A program made the translations under genes and the position numbers. The notes beneath the pieces are model-generated. The model was not told the DNA's origin. It searched no databases and saw only the letters and a list, made by a program, of their open reading frames with translations. From assembly GCA_947624215.1 (NCBI GenBank), contig CANQJJ010000010.1:1-45170 (forward strand): a DNA stretch of 45,170 nt. Direction: 5' to 3'. Below, piece after piece: positions 14,241 through 22,704 of this stretch. This DNA comes from an uncultured Clostridia bacterium. GTDB taxonomy: Bacteria > Bacillota > Clostridia > Christensenellales > Borkfalkiaceae. Within the stretch, counting starts at the first letter, position 1. Each line of letters starts with the position of its first letter.

Positions 14241-17200
14241 ATGAAAAAGCTGAGAGTAGCACTCATTGTGCTCTTCGCTATGCTGATGTCGTTGGCGCTG
14301 TTCGCTTGTAACAACACAGGCGACAACGGCGGCGGAACCGGTACGGATAAGGATAAGAATCCCGCCGGCCAGGTCGATACGCTTACTGTCGACGGCAAGA
14401 TCGAGTTCCACGACCAGCAGAAAAAAGCAGAGGCCGAAGCGCTTCTTGCAAACGTCAAGATCACGGCTACCTATGAGAACGACGCGGAGGGCAATCCCGT
14501 CGCCTCCAAGGTGCTCACCAAAGACGACTACACGGCGGATTGGTCCGGGGTGCCTTTCGGGGCCGACGGCACGGTCAATGTAGGCAACTACAAGCTCACC
14601 GTCACGCCCAAGGCCGATAACTTCTACAAGGTCACCGCGACCGTCGAAGTCGTCGTCAGCCACAACTTCCAGAAGAACGGCGAGCTCACCTCTTGCCCGA
14701 AAGACGGCGCGACCGTCGTTGAGCAAGACATCACCGATACCTTCAGCATTGCAGCTTGGGGTAAGACCGTCACGATCGGCAAGGACAACAAGGTCGTTAA
14801 ATTTGCCGACGGGCACCCCGACTTGATGACCACCGTCGGCCGTCTTGAAAAGGGCATGTCCATTAAGCTCACGGGTACTGCAAAAACGCTTGCTACGGGT
14901 CAGACCTACTACTTCCCCATCCTTGGCGTTGCCAACCTTGAGGAAGGCGGTTCCTTCCTGCAGCGCGGCGACAACTGGGGCATCTACTCCAACGCCGAGC
15001 TTCCCGCATGGAACCGCAATCCCTATCCCGACCAGGATTCCGTCACGACGGGCTTCCCCGGCGTAGAGGCCGCAGAGCTCATGCGCGGTTATGTCAGCGG
15101 TCCTATCACCGGTACCAGCGACTACGCAACGGCTAAGAAGATCACCATCACATGGTCCTATTCTATTGACTGTGTCTTTGAGATCACTTACGAAGTCGAA
15201 GGCTTTGCTGCGCGTACCATCTCCATCAAACTTCCCGACCGTCAGTATTATCATGCACTGATCTACGGCGAACAGGTCGAGATGAGTTTCACGCATGCCA
15301 CCACCATCCAGTCGCTCAAGCTCAAGGATGCCGAGACCCCCAAGATCAAGGCAGTCAAGGTGCTCGAGAACAAGATGCTCAGCGACTACTACGACCAGTT
15401 CGACTTCGGCGTCTCCTACGAGGGCAACCAGAGCGGCAAGGTCAACAAGGATATGCTCACCGTCTACGGTTCCAAGACCGCAGGCGTGAAGGACGAGGAT
15501 ATTACCGAGCTCGAGGCGAATCCGACCGCCGATGCGCTCGCAGAAGCCGGTTGGGTCAACCTTGCAGTAGAGAAGATGAGCAAGAACTATAAGTCCTTCC
15601 TTGTCATCGTCACCGTCGGTAACGACCGCATCGCACGAGTCCTCAGCAACCCCGGCGACCTTACGATCATTGAGAATGCTGTCGACCATGCAGGCTCCAA
15701 CGAAGTTACAATCGACGAAACGATCTTCATCACGGGCGTCAATGGCGTTGAATTCGTCAACATCGACGCGAAACCCACGCTCGTCGTCAGCGGCTATGCG
15801 CTCACCCTTACCCCGAGCCAAAAGACCGCGTTGAAAGCAACGACCGCGACCCACTCCGTCGCTTTCACCGTCTATCAGAACGGCGAGACCAAGTTCAGCG
15901 GCACGCCTACTTTCGACGGCGCAGATGGCCATGCGGCGATCAGCACAGACGGCACCAAGATGGACGTCGTCCTCGGCATCACCAAGGACACCAAGACGGT
16001 CACCATCAAGGGCGCTCAGCCTACCGACATCGTCGTCAACTTCACGCAGGCGGCTGTCGACAACGCCGGCGTCAGCTACACGCAGGACACCGTCGCAGGC
16101 AGGACCATCACTTCCACGATGACCGAGAACTATGATCAGAAGCTCAATGAGGCGAGAGAAGTCACCATCACCTATAAGGTTGGCAGCGGCATCGACCCCA
16201 CGAAGCTTCGTGAATCCTATAAGTTCGTTGTCAACAACTCGACGACGTACTTCAATGCGGCCGGCAACGATGCCGACAACGGCGACCGTATCACGGAAAA
16301 CAAGAAACTCATGAAGGGCATCGAGGGGATGACCGTGAAGTCCCTCACCTATTCGGGCGATACCATCACCGTGGTGTACAACGTTCCCGCGTTCGATCCC
16401 GCGGCTCCTGTCTCCTATCAGTTCAGCTTGCTCGATAGAAAGAATAGCGACGCGACGCTCGTCACCGATTATCTCTACTATGTGCCTCAGTTTGCGGATA
16501 ATGCGAATTACAGCCATGGCTTCCACTTCGCACGCAGCGGCTACAACTTCTATATCACCAAGGCGTTTGATGATTCCGATCTTCAGAACGGCGACTTTGC
16601 AACTGCCCTGACCTTCTCGGCGAACGCAGGTTCCAATACTCCTGCCGATTACAGGACGTACACCTATCTCCGTCCTCATGACTTGAGCTTTGCTGTGGAC
16701 GCTGCCGGTGTGGCTTCCTTCACGGATGGTGCGCTCTTGAAAGACCTCGCTACCGTGAACTTCTATCCCTTCGGCACCCTCAACAATCCCGAGGATACCG
16801 ACCGCGGCGCTGTCGTCGTCATCACAGTCGACCTCCGCACTCTCGGTCTCGACGGCAAAGACATCGCCTTCGAACTTGACGGCGAAGACAATCACTATTA
16901 TAAGACCGCTGCCTCCGCGAATGGCGCGATCGGTGCAGATAAGGCCTATACGATCACGGGCGACTCTGTCGTCGTCAATGATGTTGACCCGACCGACTGC
17001 ACGAGCGAAGTGACTTCCGCTTATGAGATCGACGGCACCAAGACAGGCGAGGCTAAGTTCTATGCAGGTCTCTCCTACACCAAGAACGAACACAAGTGGA
17101 TCAAGGCAGGTACCGCTGACACAGCAGCGACCGGTCTCGAGGATGCCTTCTGCTCGCAGTGCGGCGCCAAGAGATTCACGGTTTCCGACACGAACGGCTC

Positions 17201-18395
17201 CTATACCTTTGAGGCACTCCCTGCTCTCACAGAGCTTGAGAATCCCGATAAGAGCGGTGACGACTGGTGGGCAAATCCCACGGCCGAGACGGCTCTCAGC
17301 GGCAACTTTGTGATTCGCTACACGTGGCACAATGACGATGCGAACTATCCCGGCGGCGGTGCGATCGAAATGCACAACGAGGATGATAAGTTCTTCGGCT
17401 ATCGTACCTTTGAAGCGGACTACAACCCCGGTCCCGATACTTCCGAACTCTGTGGCGGTGCCGGTACGGATACCCATGTCTACAAGAAGAATGGCCAAAC
17501 GGTGGCTGAGATCCTTGGCGACAATGCGCCCGAAGGCGTTCCCGCTGCCGATTGGACGGGTGACGTGGACGTTATCGTTTACAGATATGGCACCACGCTT
17601 GTCATCGACGCTACGTTGAAGGCAGGGCAGGATACCTATCAAGTGACCACGACGATTACCAAGTTCACCACGCAGGATGTGAAGATCCGTATCAACGGTA
17701 ACCATTTCTTCTGCTCCAACATCAAGTTCAGCGTTGGTAGCATGGTCGGTAGTTCCATTAAGGGTTCTGTTACGATCGGCAACACTGTATACACCTATGA
17801 TGCAGCTGACCAGCATGTTCAGAATCTTGACCCCGACGGTGCTTGGTGGGCTGAGAGCGAAACAAAACTTCCGAGCGTTACCTCCGATTTCGTGGTCCCT
17901 GCAGGCAACTTCATCATCGTTTGGAATTGGGACAACGCGCGTGACACGAATTGGTATCAAGACTGCGTCATCGAGCTCAATACGTTCGCTAACGCCGAAG
18001 AAGAGATCGATGCGAAGTATCTCGACATGAACTTCTTGAATCCGTTCGGCGCATGGGGTGCCCTTACAATGGACGGAGCAGGGGACGACGCTACGCCGAA
18101 GACTACTTTGACGAAGACTGCTACGCATGGAACGACAACGCTTACCGAAGGCCCGAAACAGCCTAGCGAACCGGACGGCTTGTATGGCGGTCATTACACC
18201 ACCTATATTATTAGAGACGGTGCAACGTTGACTGTCTATGGCGTTCTCACGACAGAGACTGATACGTGGACGTTCACGTACACGGATACTTCGTTCACGA
18301 CTGAATCGCTCGCCGCTCGTCTTGTCGGTAATCCTTTCTGGGTAGACGGCATCACCGCTAACCTCGGGACCTTCACGAAGACGACGAAAGCCTAA
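14241..18395 (+). CDS. Large secreted lipoprotein with repeated beta-sandwich-like domains
   Basis: 1384 residues. Signal peptide with lipobox LALFAC (Cys23), followed by a Gly/Asp-rich linker. About 50-145: an Ig-like strand pattern ending in HNFQKNGELTSCPKDG. About 150-360: a first domain with many aromatic residues (WGKTVTIG, FPILGVANLEEGG). About 370-960: several Ig-like or bacterial surface-type segments with KTVTIKGAQPTDIVV-like strands. About 950-975: HKWIKAGTADTA...CSQCGAKRF, a Cys-x2-Cys knuckle common in Clostridia surface proteins. About 990-1175 and 1190-1380: two copies of a WWAxPxxETxLSGNFVIRYTW-like domain that also resembles the first one, possibly lectin-like. No LPXTG, no catalytic motif seen. 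Likely surface binding or adhesion; function unknown. Own promoter and terminator. Confidence 0.75.
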   Translation: MKKLRVALIVLFAMLMSLALFACNNTGDNGGGTGTDKDKNPAGQVDTLTVDGKIEFHDQQKKAEAEALLANVKITATYENDAEGNPVASKVLTKDDYTADWSGVPFGADGTVNVGNYKLTVTPKADNFYKVTATVEVVVSHNFQKNGELTSCPKDGATVVEQDITDTFSIAAWGKTVTIGKDNKVVKFADGHPDLMTTVGRLEKGMSIKLTGTAKTLATGQTYYFPILGVANLEEGGSFLQRGDNWGIYSNAELPAWNRNPYPDQDSVTTGFPGVEAAELMRGYVSGPITGTSDYATAKKITITWSYSIDCVFEITYEVEGFAARTISIKLPDRQYYHALIYGEQVEMSFTHATTIQSLKLKDAETPKIKAVKVLENKMLSDYYDQFDFGVSYEGNQSGKVNKDMLTVYGSKTAGVKDEDITELEANPTADALAEAGWVNLAVEKMSKNYKSFLVIVTVGNDRIARVLSNPGDLTIIENAVDHAGSNEVTIDETIFITGVNGVEFVNIDAKPTLVVSGYALTLTPSQKTALKATTATHSVAFTVYQNGETKFSGTPTFDGADGHAAISTDGTKMDVVLGITKDTKTVTIKGAQPTDIVVNFTQAAVDNAGVSYTQDTVAGRTITSTMTENYDQKLNEAREVTITYKVGSGIDPTKLRESYKFVVNNSTTYFNAAGNDADNGDRITENKKLMKGIEGMTVKSLTYSGDTITVVYNVPAFDPAAPVSYQFSLLDRKNSDATLVTDYLYYVPQFADNANYSHGFHFARSGYNFYITKAFDDSDLQNGDFATALTFSANAGSNTPADYRTYTYLRPHDLSFAVDAAGVASFTDGALLKDLATVNFYPFGTLNNPEDTDRGAVVVITVDLRTLGLDGKDIAFELDGEDNHYYKTAASANGAIGADKAYTITGDSVVVNDVDPTDCTSEVTSAYEIDGTKTGEAKFYAGLSYTKNEHKWIKAGTADTAATGLEDAFCSQCGAKRFTVSDTNGSYTFEALPALTELENPDKSGDDWWANPTAETALSGNFVIRYTWHNDDANYPGGGAIEMHNEDDKFFGYRTFEADYNPGPDTSELCGGAGTDTHVYKKNGQTVAEILGDNAPEGVPAADWTGDVDVIVYRYGTTLVIDATLKAGQDTYQVTTTITKFTTQDVKIRINGNHFFCSNIKFSVGSMVGSSIKGSVTIGNTVYTYDAADQHVQNLDPDGAWWAESETKLPSVTSDFVVPAGNFIIVWNWDNARDTNWYQDCVIELNTFANAEEEIDAKYLDMNFLNPFGAWGALTMDGAGDDATPKTTLTKTATHGTTTLTEGPKQPSEPDGLYGGHYTTYIIRDGATLTVYGVLTTETDTWTFTYTDTSFTTESLAARLVGNPFWVDGITANLGTFTKTTKA

Positions 18396-18464
18396 GTAAG
18401 CGCTTGACACACAAACCTGCTGCCAACTGATTGGCACGAACCTCAATTCTGAATTGAGAAAGAA

Positions 18465-18492
18465 AAAGAACTCCCTCGGGAGTTCTTTTTTT
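18465..18492 (+). terminator. Terminator of the large lipoprotein gene
   Basis: Stem AAAGAACTCCC/GGGAGTTCTTT with a 2-base TC loop and T-run. A separate 8-bp palindrome (CTCAATTC/GAATTGAG) lies at 18442-18458. Confidence 0.85.
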
Positions 18493-18519
18493 GCCCTCCT
18501 CGCCTTCCCCCCCCCCGTG

Positions 18520-19010
18520 AGCGCCCCTTGGCGCCCCTGTGCCCTTGCCCTGTGTCCCCGCCCAAGCCCAATCAAAGCGTGCCCCCTCCATGGGAGGGGG
18601 GTAGGGGGGTGGGGTGGCGACGGGGCCCGATCAAAGCGTCATTCCGAACGTAGTGAGGAATCTCTGACATGCGCTTATATCAATGGAAGCGCTTAAAATC
18701 AAGCTCGGACGTAGTAAGATTCTTCGCGGATGAGCAATTCGCTCTCATTCGTACTCTGCTGGCTCAGAATGACGCGCGGGATAGGCTTTACCGGCTACGG
18801 CTACTTCGCGCTATGCGCTCGTGTCGACCTTAGTAACACAATCAGAAACCTCGGTCGGGCAGAATGACGCGCGCGTTGGGCTTTGCCTCGGAATGACGTG
18901 TTGAAGTAGCACTTCGCATGAAATAGCTTGAAACCCTTTCGGCGCACAAGGGCAGTGCGCCACTTTCCCTTACAGGGACAGCAAGGGGGTCCGCGCTTCA
19001 TCCTCCCCCC
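18520..19010 (+). repeat. Intergenic mosaic with a split K module
   Basis: No gene. Part of H (18525-18541), G module (18581-18622), the left part of K (18641-18672, ATTCCGAACGTAGTGAGGAATCTC), a reversed C module (18716-18780), a J module (18802-18865), the right part of K (about 18875-18900) and half of a B module (18929-18988). The order suggests that C and J entered K. Confidence 0.7.
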
Positions 19011-19054
19011 GCCGAAAAATTCTCAAATATCCGCAATATCCATCCCAAAATCGG

Positions 19055-19083
19055 TTGACAGATCCGCCGCGCTGTGATACACT
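19055..19083 (+). promoter_or_regulatory. Promoter of rpmG-secE-nusG
   Basis: TTGACA at 19055-19060 and TACACT at 19078-19083, spaced 17 bp. Confidence 0.75.
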
Positions 19084-19134
19084 TTATATAACGCACCTTG
19101 GGGTGTAATTTTTTTCGTATGGAGTTTTTACGCA

Positions 19135-19299
19135 ATGGCTGTTAAATCCACCCGCATGAAGGTCACCTTCGAATGCACCGAATGCAAAAACAGAAATTAC
19201 GACAGCTTCAAGAACAAACGTAACGATCCCGATCGTCTCGAACTCAAGAAGTATTGTCCCGTCTGCAAAAAGCACACCGTCCATAAGGAATCCAAGTAA
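19135..19299 (+). CDS. rpmG: 50S ribosomal protein L33
   Basis: 54 residues. Contains two CxxC pairs ([11 protein letters not shown] and KYCPVCKKH), i.e. the zinc-binding C+ form. Ends in HTVHKESK as L33 proteins do. GGAG at about 19121 precedes the ATG. First gene of an rpmG-secE-nusG unit, the common arrangement in Bacillota. Confidence 0.95.
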   Translation: MAVKSTRMKVTFECTECKNRNYDSFKNKRNDPDRLELKKYCPVCKKHTVHKESK

Positions 19300-19316
19300 C
19301 ACTACGGAGGATCATC

Positions 19317-19595
19317 ATGGCAAAAAAAGATCAGGAGCTCGAACAACAGGCCAAAGACGTCAAGAAAAAGCCCGAGAAAAAACAGGACAAGAAACCCAAT
19401 ATCTTCGTCCGCATGGGCAGGCGCCTCAAAGAGACTTTCTCGGAGCTCAAACGCGTCACCTGGCCCACGATCCCCAAGGCCCTCAAAGCTACGGGCGTCG
19501 TGCTCGTCATCGTGCTCATTTTCCTCATCGTCGTCACTGCCATCAACATCGGCTTCACCTATTTCCTCGAATTCCTCACCGGGCTGGGGGGCTAA
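19317..19595 (+). CDS. secE: Preprotein translocase subunit SecE
   Basis: 92 residues. Charged N-terminal extension, then FSELKRVTWPTIPKALKAT (the SecE amphipathic signature) and one membrane helix (about 60-85). Part of the SecYEG channel. GGAGG precedes the ATG; 17 bp after rpmG. Confidence 0.96.
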   Translation: MAKKDQELEQQAKDVKKKPEKKQDKKPNIFVRMGRRLKETFSELKRVTWPTIPKALKATGVVLVIVLIFLIVVTAINIGFTYFLEFLTGLGG

Positions 19596-19598
19596 ACA

Positions 19599-20171
19599 AT
19601 GAATCCGAGCACAGATACCGAACCCAAGTGGTATATCCTGCACACCTACTCGGGCTATGAGCTTCTCGTGAGGGAAAGCCTCTTTCGGCTCATCGAAAAC
19701 AACAACTTGGGCGACCAGATCTTCGACGTCAAGATCCCCATGGAGCAGACCATCGAAGAGAAGGCAAACGGCAAGAAGAAGGTTGTCGAGCGCAAGCTTC
19801 TGCCTTGCTATGTCTTCATCAAGATGATCTATTCCAACCAGCTGTGGTATCTTGTCACGAACACCCGCGGCGTTACGGGCTTTTGCGGTCCGCAGGGGCG
19901 GCCCATCCCCATGAAGGAGGATGAGATCCGCAAGATGCGCCTCGAAGATTTCGTCGTGGATGCCGATTTTGCCCCGGGCGACCGCGTCTCCATCGACAAT
20001 GGCCCCCTCGAGGGATTTATCGGCGTCATCAAGGAATGCAACAACGAGACGCAGCGCGCCAAGGTCACCATCACGATGTTCGGCCGCGAGCAAGACGTCG
20101 AGGTGGAATATGTCCAAATGACGCGCATCTCCGCCGACGCCGTCGAGATCCCCAAAGACGAAGAAGAATGA
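19599..20171 (+). CDS. nusG: Transcription termination/antitermination factor NusG
   Basis: 190 residues. The NGN domain starts with PKWYILHTYSGYE and ends near NTRGVTGFCGP; the KOW domain has FAPGDRVSIDNGPLEGFIGVI. NusG binds RNA polymerase and links it to Rho or ribosomes. Starts 3 bp after secE. The usual continuation to rplK is interrupted by a repeat element. Confidence 0.97.
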   Translation: MNPSTDTEPKWYILHTYSGYELLVRESLFRLIENNNLGDQIFDVKIPMEQTIEEKANGKKKVVERKLLPCYVFIKMIYSNQLWYLVTNTRGVTGFCGPQGRPIPMKEDEIRKMRLEDFVVDADFAPGDRVSIDNGPLEGFIGVIKECNNETQRAKVTITMFGREQDVEVEYVQMTRISADAVEIPKDEEE

Positions 20172-20185
20172 GGGGCGAATAGGCA

Positions 20186-20304
20186 TTCAAATTACGTCAT
20201 GCAGACCAAGCGCTATAATACGTCATGCTGAGCTGTGTCGAAGCATCACCTTATTATAAGACTGCGGTGACCCTTCAACTACGTTCAGGGTGACGTAATA
20301 GAAC
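20186..20304 (-). repeat. D palindrome inside the nusG-rplK interval
   Basis: A complete D element (about 20216-20297, opposite orientation to the copy at 13729-13812), preceded by a partial end (ATTACGTCATGC at 20189). Transcribed, it would form a long hairpin with alternative inner folds, between genes that are normally contiguous. It has no T-run, so read-through is possible. Confidence 0.8.
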
Positions 20305-20413
20305 AGCTGTCGGCGATCAAGAAATAATCAGAAGAAACCGCGAAAGCGCTTTCGATAGTGGGAGGCGGTAAAAATCCCAACCTGCCGCCACAAATACCAC
20401 AAAGGAGTTTTTT

Positions 20414-20839
20414 ATGGCAAAGAAAGTTACCGCAGTCGTCAAACTGCAACTCCCTGCCGGAAAAGCCACCCCCGGTCCTCCCGTCGGTTCGACGCTTGGC
20501 CCCCACGGCGTGAATATCCCCGGCTTCACCAAGGAATTCAATGCGAGAACGGCTTCGCAGGAGGGGCTCATCATCCCCGTCGTCATGACGATCTATGCAG
20601 ACCGTTCGTTCACGTTCGTCCTCAAAACGCCGCCCGCACCCGTCCTCATCAAGAAGGCGCTCGGGCTCGAGACTGCCTCCGCCACCCCCAACAAGGTGAA
20701 GGTCGGCAAGCTCACCAAGGCGCAGGTCGAGGAGATCGCCAAGACCAAGCTGCCCGACCTCAACTGCACGTCGCTCGAGAGCGCGATGAGCATGATCAAG
20801 GGCACGGCCCGCAGCATGGGCATCACCGTCGAGGAATAA
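20414..20839 (+). CDS. rplK: 50S ribosomal protein L11
   Basis: 141 residues, standard. [29 protein letters not shown] is the L11 N-domain signature region (shown here split: [14 protein letters not shown], then [14 protein letters not shown]). Binds 23S rRNA at the GTPase centre. Ribosome binding site AAAGGAG at about 20400. Confidence 0.97.
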   Translation: MAKKVTAVVKLQLPAGKATPGPPVGSTLGPHGVNIPGFTKEFNARTASQEGLIIPVVMTIYADRSFTFVLKTPPAPVLIKKALGLETASATPNKVKVGKLTKAQVEEIAKTKLPDLNCTSLESAMSMIKGTARSMGITVEE

Positions 20840-20852
20840 GGAGGAAGTCAAG

Positions 20853-21542
20853 ATGAAATACGGAAAAAAATATTCAGACAGCCTCAAATCCTACGACAAG
20901 TCCAAGGCTTACGACGCGGCCGAGGCGATGAGCACCGTCATCAACAACGCCAAGGCAAAGTTCGATGAGACCGTGGAGCTCCACGTCCGTCTCGGCATCG
21001 ACCCCCGCCAGGCAGACCAGCAGGTCCGCGGCGTGTTGGTCCTTCCCAACGGCACCGGTAAGACGAAGACCGTGCTCGTCGTCGCCAAGGGCGAGAGAGC
21101 GGACGCGGCACAGGCCGCAGGTGCGGATTTCGTCGGCGCCGAAGAGATGATCCAGAAGATCCAGACCGAGAATTGGTTCGGGTTCGACGTCATGATCACC
21201 ACCCCCGACATGATGGGCGTGGTCGGGCGTATCGGCCGTATCCTCGGGCCTAAGGGCCTCATGCCCAACCCCAAGTCCGGCACGGTCACCATGGACGTCG
21301 CGAAGGCTGTCAAGGAAGTCAAAGCAGGTAAAGTTGAATACCGTCTCGATAAGACGGCCATCATCCACTGCCCCATCGGCAAGAAGAGTTTCGGGCAGGA
21401 GAAGCTGCTCGAAAACTTCAACGCCCTCATGGAGGCCATCGTAAAGGCCAAGCCCGCGGCAGCCAAGGGCCAATACATCAAGAGCGTCACGCTGACCTCG
21501 ACGATGGGCCCCGGCGTAAAGGTCGCCTACACGAGAGGCTGA
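20853..21542 (+). CDS. rplA: 50S ribosomal protein L1
   Basis: 229 residues, standard. [14 protein letters not shown], and [15 protein letters not shown], the L1 signature. 13 bp after rplK with GGAGG. Confidence 0.97.
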   Translation: MKYGKKYSDSLKSYDKSKAYDAAEAMSTVINNAKAKFDETVELHVRLGIDPRQADQQVRGVLVLPNGTGKTKTVLVVAKGERADAAQAAGADFVGAEEMIQKIQTENWFGFDVMITTPDMMGVVGRIGRILGPKGLMPNPKSGTVTMDVAKAVKEVKAGKVEYRLDKTAIIHCPIGKKSFGQEKLLENFNALMEAIVKAKPAAAKGQYIKSVTLTSTMGPGVKVAYTRG

Positions 21543-21567
21543 TTTTCGCCAAACCGCGCGAAAATGC

Positions 21568-21596
21568 TTGACAGCGGCGCGCAGGTGTGGTAAAAT
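21568..21596 (+). promoter_or_regulatory. Promoter of rplJL
   Basis: TTGACA at 21568-21573 and TGGTAAAAT (extended -10, hexamer 21591-21596), spaced 17 bp. Confidence 0.85.
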
Positions 21597-21602
21597 GAAA
21601 AA

Positions 21603-21713
21603 CGATCAAGACCGCAGACAACGGGCGCCGCATGGCTCAATCTCCCGTCGAGGTCGGACTTCTTAAAGAGATTTTAAGAACCGCTCCGTACTGTCTGCGT
21701 ACGGAGCTTTTTT
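21603..21713 (+). ncRNA. Ribosomal protein L10 leader (rplJL autoregulatory RNA)
   Basis: The position between rplA and rplJ, the conserved CCGTCGAGGT segment near 21645-21655 and the following short hairpins match the L10 leader family, which L10(L12)4 binds to repress its own operon. It ends in a strong terminator-like hairpin (GCTCCGTAC 21683-21691 with GTACGGAGC 21699-21707, then six T), indicating control by transcription attenuation. Confidence 0.85.
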
Positions 21714-21749
21714 CTCAAATCGGGCCGCAAGGCCTACAAGGAGGTATGT

Positions 21750-22247
21750 ATGTCGGCAAATTTTGAGGCAAAGAAGGTTGTTGTCGATGAGATCAAGGAA
21801 AAGATCGACGGCGCCAAGTCGGTCGTGCTTGTGCACTATGAGCGCCTCACCGTCAAGGAAGTCACCGATCTCAGAAACCGTTTCAGAAGCGCGGGCTGTG
21901 AGTACAAAGTGTATAAGAATACGCTTGTGCGCAAGGCTTTCGACGAGTTAGGCGTCACCGATTTTGACAACGACCTCAACGGCGCGACGGCGTTCGTGTT
22001 CTGCCCCGACGAGACGAGCGGCTGCTCGATCATCGCCAAGGCAGTCAAGGAAACGCCCGTGCTGGCGGACAAGATCGTCCCGAAGAGCGCGTATGTCAGC
22101 GGCGCCTATGTGGACGCAGAGGGAGTCAAGAAACTCGCGGCGATCCCTTCGAGAGAGGTGCTCATCGCAAAGATGCTCGGCTGCTTGCAGTCGCCCATCG
22201 CAAATCTTGCGTTTGTTTTGAAGGCAATCGCAGACCAAAAATCTTAA
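21750..22247 (+). CDS. rplJ: 50S ribosomal protein L10
   Basis: 165 residues. Starts SANFEAKKVVVDEIKEKI, with VLVHYERLTVKEVTDLRNRFR and YKVYKNTLVRKAF, as in L10. Forms the stalk base and binds L7/L12 dimers through its C-terminal helix. AAGGAGG precedes the ATG. Confidence 0.97.
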   Translation: MSANFEAKKVVVDEIKEKIDGAKSVVLVHYERLTVKEVTDLRNRFRSAGCEYKVYKNTLVRKAFDELGVTDFDNDLNGATAFVFCPDETSGCSIIAKAVKETPVLADKIVPKSAYVSGAYVDAEGVKKLAAIPSREVLIAKMLGCLQSPIANLAFVLKAIADQKS

Positions 22248-22268
22248 TTTATTCGGAGGTAATTGAAA

Positions 22269-22640
22269 ATGGATGTTCAGAAATTTATCGAAGAAGTCAA
22301 GGGTATGACCGTTGTCGAGCTCAATGACTTTGTGAAGGCTCTCGAAGAGGAATTCGGTGTTTCCGCGGCGGCGGCAGTTGCAGTCGGCGGCGGTGCGGCG
22401 GCGGCCGAGGCTGCTCCGCAGGAAGAGGAGAAGACGGAGTTCGATATCGTCCTCAAGGACTTCGGCGCCAACAAGATCGGCGTCATCAAGGTGGTCCGCG
22501 AGCTCACCGGGCTTGGCCTTGCCGATGCGAAGAAGGCTGTGGAGAGCCTTGGCGTGATCAAGGAGCAGGTGCCGAAGGCAGATGCCGAAGCCGCTCTTGC
22601 CAAGCTCAAGGAAGCCGGCGCAACCGCAGAGCTCAAGTAA
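22269..22640 (+). CDS. rplL: 50S ribosomal protein L7/L12
   Basis: 123 residues. N-terminal dimer domain [20 protein letters not shown], Ala-rich hinge (about 37-50), C-terminal domain [20 protein letters not shown] and [15 protein letters not shown] 22269 is preferred over the in-frame TTG at 22263, which lies only 2 bases after GGAGGT (22255-22260). rpoB does not follow; the operon ends here. Confidence 0.97.
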   Translation: MDVQKFIEEVKGMTVVELNDFVKALEEEFGVSAAAAVAVGGGAAAAEAAPQEEEKTEFDIVLKDFGANKIGVIKVVRELTGLGLADAKKAVESLGVIKEQVPKADAEAALAKLKEAGATAELK

Positions 22641-22659
22641 GTTCTCATCGTTATGGACG

Positions 22660-22688
22660 AAGGCCGCACGCCATGTGCGGCCTTTTTT
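22660..22688 (+). terminator. Terminator after rplL
   Basis: Stem AAGGCCGCAC/GTGCGGCCTT, loop GCCAT, T-run. Strong, which separates rplJL from any downstream RNA polymerase gene. Confidence 0.9.
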
Positions 22689-22704
22689 CATAGAGTACAT
22701 TCGT

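Noticed and set aside
14139-18575. Open frame of 1478 codons on the - strand
   Set aside because: It is the antisense of the large lipoprotein gene, which has promoter, ribosome binding site, signal peptide and terminator on +. GC-rich codons keep the antisense frame open.
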